Of a stretch of 64,000 bases of DNA, positions 1 to 13,508 are shown piece by piece. The position numbers were made by a program, and so were the translations under genes. The notes under the pieces are model-generated. The model was not told the DNA's origin and did not search any database. It worked only from the letters and a program-made list of their open reading frames with translations. The stretch is from contig JAOANR010000013.1 in NCBI GenBank assembly GCA_030278955.1, positions 44,304,191 to 44,368,190 of the forward strand. Direction: 5' to 3'. The stretch's first letter is position 1, and each line of letters begins with the position of its first letter. This DNA comes from Hygrophila difformis. Taxonomy: Eukaryota; Streptophyta; Magnoliopsida; Lamiales; Acanthaceae.

Positions 1-820
1 ATGAGAACGAACATGATAGAAGGTACATTCTTTAATAATGCCATTACTAAGAAGATTACTTGAAGGGGTTTAAGATATTTTGGATTTCTTGGCATGGGTG
101 GGAATGTGTTTATACAGAGTGATGGATGATCTTATGAAAGTGAAGTGTTTTTCCATTTTTTCTCTTTTTGGAGAGATTTCTTGGTGGAGTAAATGCTGTT
201 CATGCCACTGTTTGTTTTCCTATTGTTTTATGGTGATATTTGATACTAGTATTTGATGTTTGATGTTCAATTGTTCATCACTGTCGGCTGACCCATTTAC
301 TGCTGTCTGTTTCTTTTTTAAGCTTTACTGAGAACGTTTATTTAGTTAGTTATTTCTTTCTTTTGCTGAGTAGAAGTACTTCGTATGATGTAATAATTTG
401 ATTTTCAGGGTTGATTTTGGGTTAATAATGTAGCTTTCAATCACCTAACCTTTAGTGGTGCCCATAAATACGATGTCCCCACATCCTTATTCTCTACAGA
501 GATTAAAAGCAAAAACTACCTAGCCCAAAAAATGTCTTGACATTTCAAAACATGGTGACACATTGAAAACCAGGGGCAAAGAGCTCATAATATCATATCT
601 GAGAAAATTTAGGAGACACAGAGACAAATGACTGGGACATTGTAAGATGAATTTCTGACCAGAAACCAATAGGGAGGACCAAAGATCCTTCATCAATCTA
701 CAGCCTACCTTACTACAATAATGGCACACATCTACCAAATGTTCCTTGGGATCTATTGCTGGAAGAATCATAGCAGTACACAGTACAGTAAGGCCACAAA
801 TAGATTATGTAATGGAGTAA
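1..820. other. 3' flank of the PAS/LOV gene, no gene recognised
   Basis: I see no supported coding exon here. The part next to position 820 is probably the 3' untranslated region of the minus-strand PAS/LOV gene. The first 450 bases are AT-rich and could be the 3' end of a neighbour that lies outside the window, but nothing identifies it. Confidence 0.4.
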
Positions 821-3579
821 CTAGGAGGAAGTGGTGCCGAGCATCGACAAGCCCCTCACTGCAACTTTGACAGCCGCCACGACACTGAGTTGACTCATCC
901 GAGGATTCAACGAGTGTGTTTCTTGAATCATGGAATCGTCCTTGATCTGAATTCCAACAAAGAATGCAACCTGCAAGGTTTTCAGTGTATCAAGTTGTGT
1001 GCGCGCCAAAAAAGTCCCAAACATCTAAATAAATTTACAGGGAATTGTGACTCATGGAATTTATGGGCAGTAAGGACTTCACCGTGTTTTTGGGGGCTTG
1101 TTTGCTAGTATATTTAATGGCCGCCCTTCAGAGAAGATAAAGGTGTACTAGAAAAGCATAATTGAATTGATAGGTGAACTATTTGACACCAAAAGGGAAA
1201 AACAAAAACATGTTCTTGCTAACATCTAATAATTTGTCGAATTCTGTTGAAAGGGATAGTTCGCCTATGAAACATCGATTCTGTGAATGGGATGGAAGGT
1301 GTTAAAACCATTTATACTTTCTCGATCCTCAGTTACATGTGTAAATTAGAAATGGAAACATATTTTAGGCAAATTAGTTCTGAGTTCCGATTCAAGTCAT
1401 TCTTTAAGCTTCAAGATTTAAGGGCAACATGTTCGGTGGATCCACCAGTACCTTTTGAATGTAGGCTTTGCTCTATAGAGCCAAATGCATTTCTTATTGA
1501 ATGGAAAAATCAAGATATGTTCTGGTAACAGAATTACCTTTCCTGAAGCGCAGCGCACTGGTGAAATGTGAAGGAAATTCCGAAAAGAAGTCCCATCTTT
1601 TCTGGAAGCACAGCAAACATGATGTAGAATCAAAGAGACGAGACGTATAAATGAAACTATGAAACAATCAACAACAATGTCAGCATCTACCTGTAATTTA
1701 GAATATGTACTGTACACGCTTGTTGGGTTCGAATGCTTTCCCTCATCTGCAAATATAAGGCAGAAGTTATGTTTTCCTCGTTTTCATCCCCCACTTCTAT
1801 GGAATTTTATCGTCATGTGGTGAAGGAAAATGTTTTAATCATATACAATTCCTAGTCGAATCAGCAGCTTAAAGACAACACAATATCAGAACTCTCAATC
1901 TGTCCCAGCTCACCTGAGATCGTGTCCCTGAATCTGTTTCCACCCCACTCAAAAATCGGCAGTTCTGTCCCAGTACTTCCTGCCGAGCATAGCCTATCCA
2001 AAATTGATGGAGAAATGAGATATGAATGGAACAGAAGATCAGATTTGATGAATTAACAAGAACACCGACTTCCATGACATAACAAATGTCCAGATTCTGC
2101 ATCCGAACACTTTACTGGAACACATAAATAGTCACATACTTGTATATCTGGCAAGGTAAGTTTAAAGGGGGGTTACCTGTCAGTTTCAAAAAAGCTTCAC
2201 TTGCATATACTATAGGCATGTCAGGTAAGAGCGCATCGGTTCTGCAGGCATAAATATTGCCCGTGAAAAGGAGCAGCTGTATTAGAAGACGCTGGAAGAC
2301 TTAACTGGCCTCTAACTAGAAACAGGAACATCCAAGTATTAACAAAACTCACAATACAAAGCTTTGTTTGATTCTACCGAGAGATTTATGTAAGGATGCA
2401 ACAATCTGCCCGTTCCCAGGTAAGCAACATCTTTTTCCACATACAAGCCTGCCCGTCAACTCACTGTGGTGCGTTAGCACCGACAAAATGTTATTGATAG
2501 CAGTAATGGCTTTCCTCTTCTCATGCTCACTTGCTTCACAGGGCTCGTTAATATCTAATTCTGCAACATGTTATATTGATAAAAAAACCGTATCTTGGAT
2601 GAAAATAGGTGAAGGGAGGTGTCTAGAATGACTAATTTTACAGGGCATGTCGCGTAAGGAAACCTCAAGCAAGTGAATGTCGTAGATCACAAAAATAACA
2701 TCAAGCTAGTGAATTCACCAAATCATTTTTCGAAGAACTGGTTATAACCATAAAACAGTGAAGACAAGCTATGATGTTGCTAAGAATCAAACCATTATTC
2801 TGTTGTTTATACCAGAAAACGATTATGAAATATAGGATGCTTACTAAAAATGAGACTTTGCAAGTAATCTTAGGAAGTCATAAAGCCAAGGAAATTAATA
2901 GTGAAAGGTACTATCGACAATTCACTAACTGAAAAGATCGAAAATCAGACCAAATCTTCATTGCATTGATATAGAACATTAAGGTTGTCCACAAACCTCC
3001 ATGGTCTTGAATTGATACCAGCTCTTGTGACGAACACCTGCATTCTAGCTCCCTTCGACAACACCTGAAAATGCTCTCCCTCAAACATGCTCCATGTCCA
3101 CACAAATTGCCCCCATTGATCACATTCCCAGCTCCGGACAGCCTTATCCTCCTCACAATAGGTACTTGAACTCCCACAAAATTGATCACCCTTCCATCCT
3201 CCTTACTATAAACAGGACACATTTGAAACAACATCCAAAAGGGTGATCCATCCTTCCTATAATTCAACAACTCGACCTGCACAGCCCTCTCCTCACGAAT
3301 CGCCTCCCGAATTTCCATAACCGACCTTCTATCCGTGTCAGGGCCCTGAAATACCTTCCCATTCTTCCCAATTACCTCCTCTTCTGCATAACCGACCATT
3401 TTCAGAAAACCCTCTGAAGCATACACAATTGGGTGCCCGGAAACACAAGGATCGGTTATGGTAAAACAATCAGGCAATTCCTTAAGGGCTTCCCTCACAT
3501 AAACTGAGTACCTTAACTCAAATGACTGCTGTGCTAATCCCAGAAGCGGTTCCATTCTAAATTCAGCAAATTTCCCCAA
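821..3579 (-). CDS. PLP: PAS/LOV photoreceptor protein (PLP-type), 7 exons
   Basis: This is a blue-light sensor of the plant PAS/LOV (LLP/PLP) family, probably soluble. Coding exons are 2997-3579, 2353-2560, 2177-2241, 1914-1993, 1691-1746, 1538-1601 and 821-970. All junctions are GT-AG with continuous phase and give 401 residues, the usual family length. The N-terminal PAS domain (about residues 30-140) has GKNGKVFQGPDTD at 71-83, so the photoactive Cys is replaced by Gly. The C-terminal LOV domain (about 255-380) keeps it in GQNCRFLSGVETD, Cys297, which is expected to form the flavin adduct. A linker segment AINNILSVLTHHSELTGRL is typical of the family. In Arabidopsis this protein is known to interact with VTC2-type proteins; that role here is inferred from homology only. 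The gene is intact. Confidence 0.9.
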
Positions 3580-4167
3580 AAAATCGAATCTTTATAACCA
3601 AACACTACTAATCTCAATCCCATGTGTCAGTCTCAGAACCTCAAAAACCTCAATCAATTCAATATTCCCAGTCTTAATACAGGAAGTGATGATAAAGCCG
3701 CACACCTCCGCAAGAACCGCAAAAACCCATTATACCAACGTTAGGAAAAACACTGCAGCAAAAAGATTTTTTCTTTTTTTTTTTCCGAAACTGAATAGTG
3801 AATTAAGTAGGAATTAGTTGCGTTGGGGAAGAGGGGAGAAAAACAAGAACCTGAGCAGAAGGAGATGGTTGGATGAAAAAATATCTGAACAGAAATCGAA
3901 TGAAGGGAAAGGGGTGAGAGATGCCCATCAATCGGTGAAGGGGAGAGAAGTATTAAATCTCGAATTTTTGAAAGCCGTACAAAAACAAACAGACGGAGCA
4001 AAACAGGCAGAGGCTATCGAGGATTTTTGAAGCTATGGCCTATGGACAACGGACAATCACAAATTGGGCAGATTTTTTTGTATCTGGAATAAAATAATTT
4101 AATTTCATCACGCCAAGACTCCGTCACGATGATGTGTCATACAGTATTACTCAATCCAATCTAAACT
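3580..4167. other. 5' flank of the PAS/LOV gene
   Basis: This is the presumed promoter and 5' untranslated region of the minus-strand PAS/LOV gene. It holds a T-rich run near 3766-3784. I found no TATA box I would defend. Short reading frames on both strands look random. Confidence 0.4.
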
Positions 4168-4462
4168 ACTCTCTTTTGTCCTGTTCATGTTCATGTGGAT
4201 ATGATATTTTTTTTAATAATTAATATCTTAAAATTAGGTTTTAGTACTGTTCATTATTTAATTTTGACTCAATATTATTATAAGTAAATATTTAAAAAAA
4301 AGTATTCGAGTTAGGTCTTGTTAGATCGTCTAATCGTATAGTTTTAGATTATATATTTCACATAACTTTTACTTATATATATTTTGAGGATATGATCGAT
4401 TAAAAAGTGCATTAAATTGTATATAAAAATCAAACAAGACGTCTTAAATCGGACGGAGAGGA
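4168..4462. repeat. Stowaway-like MITE
   Basis: The right end reads TCGGACGGAGAGG and the body carries the family signature seen elsewhere in the window: a TTTTGACTCAATATTATTATA-like stretch followed by GTCTAATCGTATAGTTTTAGA. The left end is degenerate, so the boundary is approximate. Confidence 0.6.
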
Positions 4463-4853
4463 TATTTTTTTCCCTGCCTCTTCAGGCTCTTCTGGCCCCC
4501 AAAAAGAAAAAACTATTATACATATATATTTATTATAAAAATAAATGAAAATAAACAATCATCTATCACCAAATAAACAATGAATAAATCGAATTCAACT
4601 ATTATACATATATATATTTTTTTTCTATTTCACGTCATTGTTTAAAAATATATATGAATTATAAATTACAAAAGAAGAAAAAAGATACAAAAAACAGTTT
4701 TGGGAAAGACGTCCTTAATTGCCCATATAGATTCTCCAGGTATTATTCTTGGGTCCAATGTAGCTTGGGGATAGCTGGTAATTCACCAAAAAGAAGAAAA
4801 AGATAAATAAAAGGGACTTGAATGATGGAGATTGATCTAATTGTCCAACTAAA

Positions 4854-5120
4854 TACCACTACATCCGTTCATTTTTAATTGCCACGGACCTATATTTCAC
4901 GATCCAATACATACTTTTAATACTTAATAACTCAAATTGCATACAAGTAAAAATTATGAAAATTTAATATTCTAAATCTACGCAATTAGACGAATCCAAC
5001 ACGATCTCACTTGACTATATTTTATTTTATATAACTGTATTCAATATCCGAATCAAAGTTACTCAATGAAAAGTGTCAAAAACCCATATGTGTCAATAAA
5101 TAAGGAACGGAGGAAGTATA
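4854..5120. repeat. Stowaway-like MITE, inverted relative to the one at 4168
   Basis: It starts near TACATCCGTTC and ends ACGGAGGAAGTA. The body has the reverse-orientation signature (ACGCAATTAGACGAATCCAA, then CACTTGACTATATTTT). It is non-coding and matches the other MITEs of this window. Confidence 0.65.
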
Positions 5121-5302
5121 ATTTTTAATGCTTTAGTTATAAAGGGAAAAAATAGAAATATTTTTTGGAATGGATAAAGGAGTAATTCGATTTCCATTAC
5201 AAAATTTTCAGTTATAAATTCAATTTTAAATATTTATTTAAGTTAATTTCCATTATTTAGGGAGTTTAACCAATTGAATATACCCTTATCTCCATTTCCA
5301 TT

Positions 5303-5341
<39 letters not shown>

Positions 5342-7216
5342 GGGTATTCTCAAGCCACATGGCACAAAACTAATCCCTCGAGGATTTGGTGGGCTTTGAA
5401 GGATTACCTCTCCCAAATAAAATACTACACACACAAATATTCACCAGAATTATGCATTGAATATACCCTTATCTCCATTTCCATTCTTTATTTGGATAAA
5501 GTGCGGTAAAAGGATAAATTATTTTAAAGAGTGAGAGGTCAACTTCAAAGCATGAGATTATGACAATGTGGAGCACTTTTGTAGTTTGCCCACCCTATAT
5601 ATTAATCACATCTCACCAATAAAAATAATAATTTTAATTTATTAGTAGAAGATTATCCCGAAGGTTACAAAAAATGTCTTAGGTCCATTGATAATTGAAA
5701 AAGTGGCATCTCGTGTTGTTACCCTGTTATTCAACAAAAAAGGTTACCAAAAAAATCCTCCAAATTAAAACAATCCTAATTTACAATGAATAATTACTTC
5801 ATTCTTTTTTTTTTTTCCCCTCAAGATGAGTGAGTCCATTGATAGTTGAAAAAGTGGCATCTTGTGTTGTTGCTCGAATTTGAAGAAAGCATTGAGAATT
5901 ATTGCAATGCTAAATTGCTACTTAGGTTGTTGAAACTCATATATGCATAGAAAGACCATCATCATTCACATAATTTGGGATGTCACAACATTTGAAAGTT
6001 CGTTCATTTGCCAATATCCTTTTTTCTTCGTATTGAGGGAAATGTGGTAACAGATAATTTAGCTGAAAAGAGGTTTCATGGATTATGATTTCTTGATAGT
6101 TCGAGCACACTTTTTCAACTCACTACTCTCCCCTGTGAATTTATTGTCCCAATTCTTTTATGTATTCCTTGTTTCATACTCCCTAGTCCCTCCATGCTTA
6201 AATAAGATCTCGGATAAATTTTGTAAATACACAGAATTACTTAATTGGGATTCAAAAAAGTCTAAAAACCCCTTTAATTCCTACCATGTCTAGGTTCTTT
6301 AGAAAAAAAAATCTCTTTAATTGACCCAAATTTTTTCATATGTATAACAAAAATTATGGACTAATGAGCAAAGTATATATAAATATAAATAATTAAATAA
6401 ACAATACAAAAGTTGGCGTTTCATTAATTTTTATACATATTTCTATGATAAATGCAATTCCAAATTAGGGGCTCATTGCCTTCATCATTTACTTAAAATA
6501 CCTGTTCATTTGTCCCTATTATGTGTCCACTGACTCATAATATGAATTTTTCCATAAGAATCAAGCTAGAGTTACAATCACCATCTTTTATCTCGAAGTG
6601 TTTTAGTATATCTTTTCTCAAGTTTGATTGGGATTATCGACTTTTTCAAGGCAAAATTGGGGATTTTTGGGTTTGGGAGTGGCCAAGTAATAATAGTGGA
6701 GGAGAGTATTTTCATTCTTAATTGGGATTGCTGTTAGAATAAAGACAACAATTGTTACTGTTCAATTATTATTATAGTAATATTATTATAAAAAAGTTTA
6801 GCTTTGATTGTTGCACAGGGGCAGGGCAGGCATGTGAGATCTTTTCCAGCTTTTCTTTGCAACCCGCCTCAATTGTTTTCGTCGATTCTATCTGGGTCAT
6901 TCAAGTACCAAGATTATTCTGTAAATCTTTCCTTTTAGCTGTTTTCGGTTTTTAGCTGATCTTTGAGTGGTTTTTTCCGGGGAAAAAAAGAACTCCCCTT
7001 TGCTCACTCTGTTGAAATTTTCGGTAGTAATTTTGTTTTTCCTTGGCGTGTGTTGATGGTGGAGTAAGGGGTTTGCAGTTTTAATTGTTTCAGATAGTTA
7101 TGTAGGGGGTTTATCATGTAATTGGAATTCAGGTAAAGGGTTTATGATTTGGTGAGAAGGGGCTGAAATATTTGGAATTTCTTGGAGATTTTGATGGTAT
7201 TTGGGTCTGCTTAAAG
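5121..7216. other. Intergenic stretch and 5' leader of the kinase gene
   Basis: No coding gene is recognised. It holds an (AT)n microsatellite at about 5307-5337. There are two pairs of direct repeats: about 35 bases beginning ATTGAATATACCC near 5274 and 5456, and about 40 bases beginning GTCCATTGATA near 5683 and 5832. The last several hundred bases are the likely promoter and 5' untranslated region of the plus-strand kinase. Confidence 0.5.
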
Positions 7217-10200
7217 ATGGGATTAGGTGATGATGGATCAAAATTGCAATCCAAGGGTACGAAGAAACCAAAGGGGACGAATAAAATTGGCAATCCTCCC
7301 GCAGAGGAGGTTGGTTGTTTTTCTAGGTTAAGATCAATTGGCAGCTGTATGAATTCAAGAGCCAAAGTTGATAGCTCAATCAGTAGTCTTGGTGCTCATG
7401 GTAATTCAATAATTCTTCAATTTCTAAAAATGTTACAGCATGTTGTAAATTTGTAATTACTTCGGTCTGTGTTTTTGCCATTTCTTGAATTAATTTGCCA
7501 TTTAGTTTGTTTAGAATACCTAAATCCAAGGTCCTGTCTTGGAAGTTCAGTTATAATCTTGTTTTGGTATTAATCTACATTTATGTTTGAATAAGGTATT
7601 GCCCTATACTTGTGTGGTATGCAATGCCTGGCCTGCACTGTGTAAGGTCCTTTAGGCTTTTGGTTTCTTTACTCTTTAATGTAGTTTCAATGTTTTATTG
7701 TTCATTGTCTGTATAATCAGAAGGCAAACTTATAAAAGATATACGGAAGGGTCAACCAGTTGCAGCTGTGATTCCTTCAACCTCTACAAGCAATGCTGAT
7801 AGTAATTATTCCAGCTCCAAACTTGACGAGGAGCTGAAAGTGTCTTCTCGCCTGCGAAAGTTTGCGTTTAATGACCTTAAAATGGCGACAAGAAATTTTA
7901 GACCAGAATCACTTCTTGGTGAAGGGGGATTCGGGTGTGTGTTCAAGGGATGGATTGAAGAAAATGGTACAGCACCAGTCAAACCGGGCACAGGACTTAC
8001 TGTTGCTGTGAAAACTCTGAATCCTGATGGAATTCAGGGTCACAAAGAATGGATGGTTTGATCCTCTTTCTATTCCATCCACTCTGATATCGGTCTTAGT
8101 ATTTTTGTCTTGAGTATGATTTATCTGAATGTGTATATTTTGCAGGCTGAAGTGAAGTTTCTAGGTGACCTTGTCCATCCTAATTTGGTTAAATTAATTG
8201 GTTACTGCATCGAGGATGATCAGAGGTTGCTTGTCTATGAGTTCATGCCTCGGGGAAGTTTGGAGAACCATCTCTTTAGAAGTATGTACGAGTCCTTTTT
8301 CTCAGTTTAGTTTACATTTGAGTTTGAGATTGTGAAGTTTTTATCATGCTATGAGGAGAGTCTTGAACTTTATTATCATGTTATTGCCTTCTGGAGGGCA
8401 GTTGGACTGTATTGTTTTCAAAAATAATAATAATGATACATCTGTGATTTTACTTGTGCCGTGTACATGCTGACTGGGCATTGAATTGCTTTGATTATAG
8501 GAAACAGTTTTGTACTTTTCTTCTGTTCTGGTTCTCTGCTTAGTTTGCTAAGGTCTCATCTTAGTTGTCATTACGCACTGTGGCGGTCATATGGTGTTCA
8601 TGATCTTTTTCGATAATGTGGGGTGGAAGGTTCTAGTGGCCGATAGGAAATAACCCATTTGTGGCTCTGTCCGAAGCTTCCATCAGCCTGAAGTAGTTTT
8701 TGATTTATAAATACTTCATATCCCTTGTTGGTAAATGGTAGCCTTCCAAGGAACTTTGTTGACATGGAATACTTTACTGCTAGGTGTCGAATATGGTGCA
8801 GAGGTGAAAAATGTGCTCTTGTTATGTTGGTTTGCTGTTGATTCTTTGTGCTTTCTGGCATCATCAATGTTAAAACTTTTTTTTTGGTGACATTTGATTA
8901 CTCTTGCCAAAGCAATTTGACATGCTTTGTGGAATCCTTTCGTCATTTTTGCATCTCAAATTCTTGCTGCGTACTAGTACTGAACATGAAATCAAGAAGA
9001 AAAATGACCACTATTATATGCATAAATATGCTCTAAGTATGCATAGAGCACCACGAGCAATTTCTGTTATGTTGCTAAAAAGCATTGCTTTTTCTTTACT
9101 TAGCAAAAGGCAATATAAATGTTGCATCTGGTGTACGGTGGTTTCGCTTCTGTGTGCTCTGTTTCAGAGTCTAACAGTTGTTTGCTGTAGGATCTCTTCC
9201 ACTTCCTTGGTCTGTCAGGATGAAAATAGCTCTGGGTGCTGCAAAGGGACTCGCATTTCTGCACGGGGAGGCTGAAAGACTAATCATATATCGTGATTTC
9301 AAGACATCAAACGTCTTGTTAGATGCTGTAAGGTTCCCCCAAGTCTTGTAAAATGCACTTCAATTTTTTTTTTGTTTTGAACTTTCTGTCTTGGTATTTA
9401 CCATTTTAGGATTTCTTTTTTCTGGTTTTCAGGAATACAATGCTAAACTCTCCGATTTTGGACTTGCTAAAGAAGCTCCTGATGAAGGTAAAAGTCATGT
9501 TTCGACAAGGGTTATGGGTACATACGGCTATGCAGCCCCCGAATATGTCATGACAGGTAAAACTCTTCTGCTGCTTAAAAAGTGCATCTTTGCTTATCCC
9601 CACAGTATGCTTATTAATATTCGCGGCTATGCATCCCCAAATGTTTCGTGACATCTGCTCGAACCTGCTTCAACCAATAGCGGATAGATCATAGAAAAAT
9701 TTTCAGTACAAGGATCATTTCCGTTGCAGGTCATCTCACATCAAAGAGCGACGTCTATAGCTTTGGAGTTGTTCTGCTCGAAATGATCACAGGCAGAAGA
9801 GCAATGGACAAAAACCGCCCAAACGGGGAACACAATCTTGTGGAGTGGGCTAGGCCTCACCTGTGTGACAGGAAACACTTCTACAATTTGGTAGATCCTC
9901 GTCTGGAAGGTCATTTTTCGGTTAAGGGGGCCCAAAAAGCTGCCCAATTGGCAGCTCGCTGCCTGAGCCGGGATCCCAAAGTCAGACCTCTGATGAGCGA
10001 AGCAGTTGAAACTCTAAAGCCTTTGCCTAACCTCAAGGATATGGCGAGCTCGACTTACATCTTCAAGACGATACAACCTGATCGGGTCACATCAAGCCCG
10101 AGTGGAAGAAATGGCCTAAAACCCCAGAGATCATTCTCCAGAAACGGGCAGCAGCAGCAGCAGCAGCTGAGAAGCCTCTCGATCCCTAATGGGACTCATG

Positions 10201-10259
10201 ATGCCTCACCGTATCATCTCTCCGCCAATAATTCACCGAAACCAAGAGGTAAAGCTTAG
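7217..10259 (+). CDS. PBL34: Receptor-like cytoplasmic kinase, RLCK-VII (PBL34-type)
   Basis: This is a Ser/Thr kinase that relays pattern-receptor signals at the plasma membrane in its family. Exons are 7217-7400, 7721-8055, 8146-8281, 9191-9327, 9433-9556 and 9730-10259, giving 481 residues. I chose the inner Met at 7217 because it gives MGLG, a Gly2 N-myristoylation site as in PBL34 relatives; an upstream in-frame Met at 7172 would destroy it. The kinase domain shows the glycine loop GEGGFGCV (about 128-135), the ATP-binding Lys159 in VAVK, catalytic YRDFK with Asp254 (the Tyr replacing His is normal in this subfamily), DFG at 272-274 and [10 protein letters not shown]. The C-terminal tail is Ser-rich with a short Gln run. 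The third intron is long (909 bp). The PBL34-36 subgroup assignment is by resemblance. Confidence 0.92.
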
Positions 10260-10910
10260 GAAATTGTTGATAGGTACCATGTTTCCTGAACACACCTTCT
10301 TTCTCCCTATCCGATGTTTATGATCTCGGAGGGGCAGAATTCCAACTGGACAAGCCGTCAATTGTCGCGGTAGGAATCCTCCCCCTCTCCTCCACCATGT
10401 AACATAGCTGGTTTTTAACAGATTCAGACAATCTGTTTTTGAATACTAAAACTTTTGAAGATGGGTAGATCTTCGGTTGAGCTGACCCATCATAGGCTTT
10501 ATCTCTCCCGGACAACCCCGGCGGCGGTCGTTTGGACAGGAAACTGTGTTTGGAATGGAAGCTTGTAATGTGATGGCGTTCTGTCACAAATGAAACCATC
10601 ATTTCCCCTGAACTGAATGAATGAATGTTTGGGTAGATTTTTAGCCAGATGTTATATGCTCAGCATATTTAATCACAAATCATATAAAAGGCAAAATTAA
10701 ACCATCGATCCAAACACAAACAGGATCTCTAAATTAAGATGATTTTCTTTCAGTCCATAATTATTCATGTTATTTGGATTCAGATTCAATTTGTTTTACA
10801 GGACAAGCAATTTCGTCGTATCATGTACTAAAAACCCAGCCTGCATATAGAACAGGTTCCCAAATCAGGGGATCTGCTGAATATCATTCTGAACATCACC
10901 CCTTGCAACA
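10260..10910. other. Convergent intergenic region between kinase and dioxygenase genes
   Basis: This 650-bp gap holds the 3' untranslated regions of two genes that point at each other. No exon is supported; the small reading frames in it are shadows. Confidence 0.5.
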
Positions 10911-13508
10911 TCAGTTTCGAGCAACTTTTCTGGTTAGCTGATCCTTGGACGTGCTCTCGAATATCTTGTCAGCATTCCCGACCTCAAATCCGTCGCGCCT
11001 GTGGAACTCATTGACCTATACAACGGCACAAATAGTTTGAATCCAAAATTGACGACACAGAGAACACCAAAATTGACAAAAACCAGTAGAAGGCCACAAC
11101 ATTACCTCATTCTCCGGTAAATCTCTGTACTGAGGAAGCACGAGTCGCTCAGCAAACTCAATGTAGCATCGAGGAACCATTTCCGTGACTCCATCGCCAA
11201 ACTGGAACAAGGATGAATCCGCCACTGTCGAACTTTGTAACAACAATCCATCAGGGCTTACTGGTTCAAAATAAGACAACACAGGGTAAGTCATCCAATC
11301 TCTATCTTTCAATCAAATTGCATTTTTCTAAACTGTGTAAATGGCACTAACGATCAACCTTTCAGAACGCCTCCTTCAGAATTCAACTTGAAGCCGTTCT
11401 CCTCGATGAACTGGTTAAGGCTTGAGATCGTTCGTAGATGTGACTTCAGCCGATGCGTGGATATAGTGACGTGGTTTAACGCGTAACCGTTGACAAGAGT
11501 CCACGCAGCATATTCACTTTCCCTGTGGTAAAATTCCCAAGCACAACCCAATCAGACTAGAAAACGGAACAGAGTTGTAACTATTCAGACAGCACAAAAT
11601 CAGCACCATTGGAACAATCAAATTCAAATTTTGATCCCAAGTATGTTACATAATACATACTTAGCCAGCTTTTGGAACTCTGAGTATGAGGGAGTTTCCC
11701 ATGTCAAACATCCCAATGCACTGGCCAAGGCCGCGTGCATACCTCCATTTCCCGACAGTTCAGTGTACTTGTTAATTATGTCCTGCAATGTACAAGAAAG
11801 TGTGATCCGATTGACTTCGCCAGCTATAATACTATTCCGTCCGTCCCATTAAAAGTGACAATTATTCCTTTTTGGGGTGTCCAATAAGGTTGGTCACTTT
11901 CACTTTTAAGCAAATTAGATTAACATAAGCATGATTAAAAACCCCACAATAGTGACAATTGTACTTTCTGCACAAAGTCCCTATATACGTTTAACCATTA
12001 ATATCTCAAAATGGGTATAAATAAAAATTATATTACCTCTGTTCTCTTAAAACTGCAACATTCCCCACCAGCACACAATTCAATACATATCTTTAACGAT
12101 TAATAACTTAAATTCTGTACACGTAAAAATTATGAGAATTTGATATTCTGAAACTATAAGATATGGCGAATCCAACAAGATCTTACTTGACTATATTTTT
12201 TCTTATATAACTATGATAAAAATTTGAATCAAAGTTAAAGAATCAATAGTAGCGAAACTATCAAAAAAACGGAGATAGTATAAAATAGTATATTGTAAAA
12301 CTATACGATTAGACGATTCCAACAAGACCACACTTGATTATTTTTTTCTTTCTACATCATTACGATAACATTAAGTCAAAGTTAAATAGTAAATATGGTT
12401 AAAAGTAAAATGTAAGCATTATAAATTAGATTAATGGATTAGTCAAATTTACTCAAACTACTTTAACTACTAAACACCGCGCAACCTAAATTCCCAATTC
12501 CAGTGCCAAAAGAAAAGAAAGTGACCATTTTTAACGGGACTCTTTTAATGGGACGGAGGAGTAGATAACAAGCAGGAAAACTCAGCTTCAAATTCAAAAT
12601 CAAACCTGAGCTTCTGGCGACATTTGATCAACGAGCAATTCTGATATAAATATCCTTGGTAAGGGTCCCTCAACGCCTTCGCCACCATCCGAATGTGCTG
12701 CTGCATTCGGGGGCGAAAACCAGTACGCTCTCAACTTCTTCGCCGGGAATCTCAACTCCTCCCTTTGTTCATAACCATAGTCTAGAAAAATCCTCGCCAT
12801 CGACTCAATTCCATGGCCATGAATCTACAAGAAAAGGTGAAAATTGGCACATTTGGAAAGTAAACAAACTAATAAGCCGTTAATCAAAATTAAAAGGGAA
12901 ACCTGTAAGGCTCATTTGGTTCAATATTGGAAGACAGATATGGCAAAGCCAATTAGTACTAAATTCATAATCTTTAAAAGCGAAATCAATCGAATGAAGC
13001 GAAGAATTACCCCGAATGTCCTGAAAGCAAAGTGATCGTAGCAAATGCGATCCCTGTCGTTGGATCGAACAAGGGTTAAGATTGCCTTCGCTGTAGGGTT
13101 CATACTCAGATAAACTGCCTCCATGGCCGCCAAGATGTTCCTGAAGAATGGTTCCCCTCCCTGCAATGGAAAATCACTCTCAGCCAACTTAAGTTCCTCC
13201 CACTCGTAAATTAATCAATCGATTTGAACAATCGAAGCAGCAGAAAAAAAAAAAAAAAAAAAAGGAACCCGGAGAGGGGAATTTTGGAGATGGCCGTTGT
13301 GATCATTGGAGGCTGAAACGGTGGAAAGATGATGGCTTTTTCCGGCGACGGAAATTACGCTTTGTGGGTGTGTATTGTAATCCTGGGGAATGAAATTATT
13401 TCGAGGATTAGATACCATAATAGACGATGCTGGAAAGGGGAGCGGCGGAAGTTTCGATAACAGGGGAGAAATTTTTTTTGCGCAAGAAAATTTCATCAGG
13501 GCATCCAT
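10911..13508 (-). CDS. FLO7: 2-oxoadipate dioxygenase/decarboxylase (DUF1338, FLO7-type), plastid-like
   Basis: Family members convert 2-oxoadipate to 2-hydroxyglutarate in lysine catabolism, using non-haem iron. Exons are 13269-13508, 13011-13160, 12606-12824, 11661-11782, 11359-11522, 11106-11260 and 10911-11015, giving 384 residues with consistent phases. The family metal ligands are visible: His123 in DHFAFRTFG, with the substrate-binding Arg127 four residues on, His261 in YALNHVTIS and Glu333 in VPRCYIEFAER. The first about 75 residues are Ser/Pro/Lys-rich and look like an organellar transit peptide. Intron 1 opens GTTCC and runs straight into a long T tract on the coding strand (A20 on plus, about 13242-13263). 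That donor is weak but keeps the frame. The gene is intact. Confidence 0.88.
11830..12563. repeat. MITE with a second MITE nested inside, in intron of the DUF1338 gene
   Basis: The ends are inverted: TATTCCGTCCGTCCCATTAA at the left and TTTTAATGGGACGGAGGAGTA at the right. A second copy of the same superfamily lies at about 12034-12280, from ACCTCTGTTCTC to CGGAGATAGTA. Both lie wholly within the intron between exons 3 and 4 of the DUF1338 gene and do not touch its splice sites. Confidence 0.75.

Noticed and set aside
5243..5434. 63-residue frame with an Ile-Tyr repeat
   Set aside because: The repeat is the translation of the AT microsatellite.
8598..9275. Several frames up to 123 residues within the kinase gene
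   Set aside because: They lie in the 909-bp third intron; only the last part (from 9191) overlaps the true exon in its proper frame.
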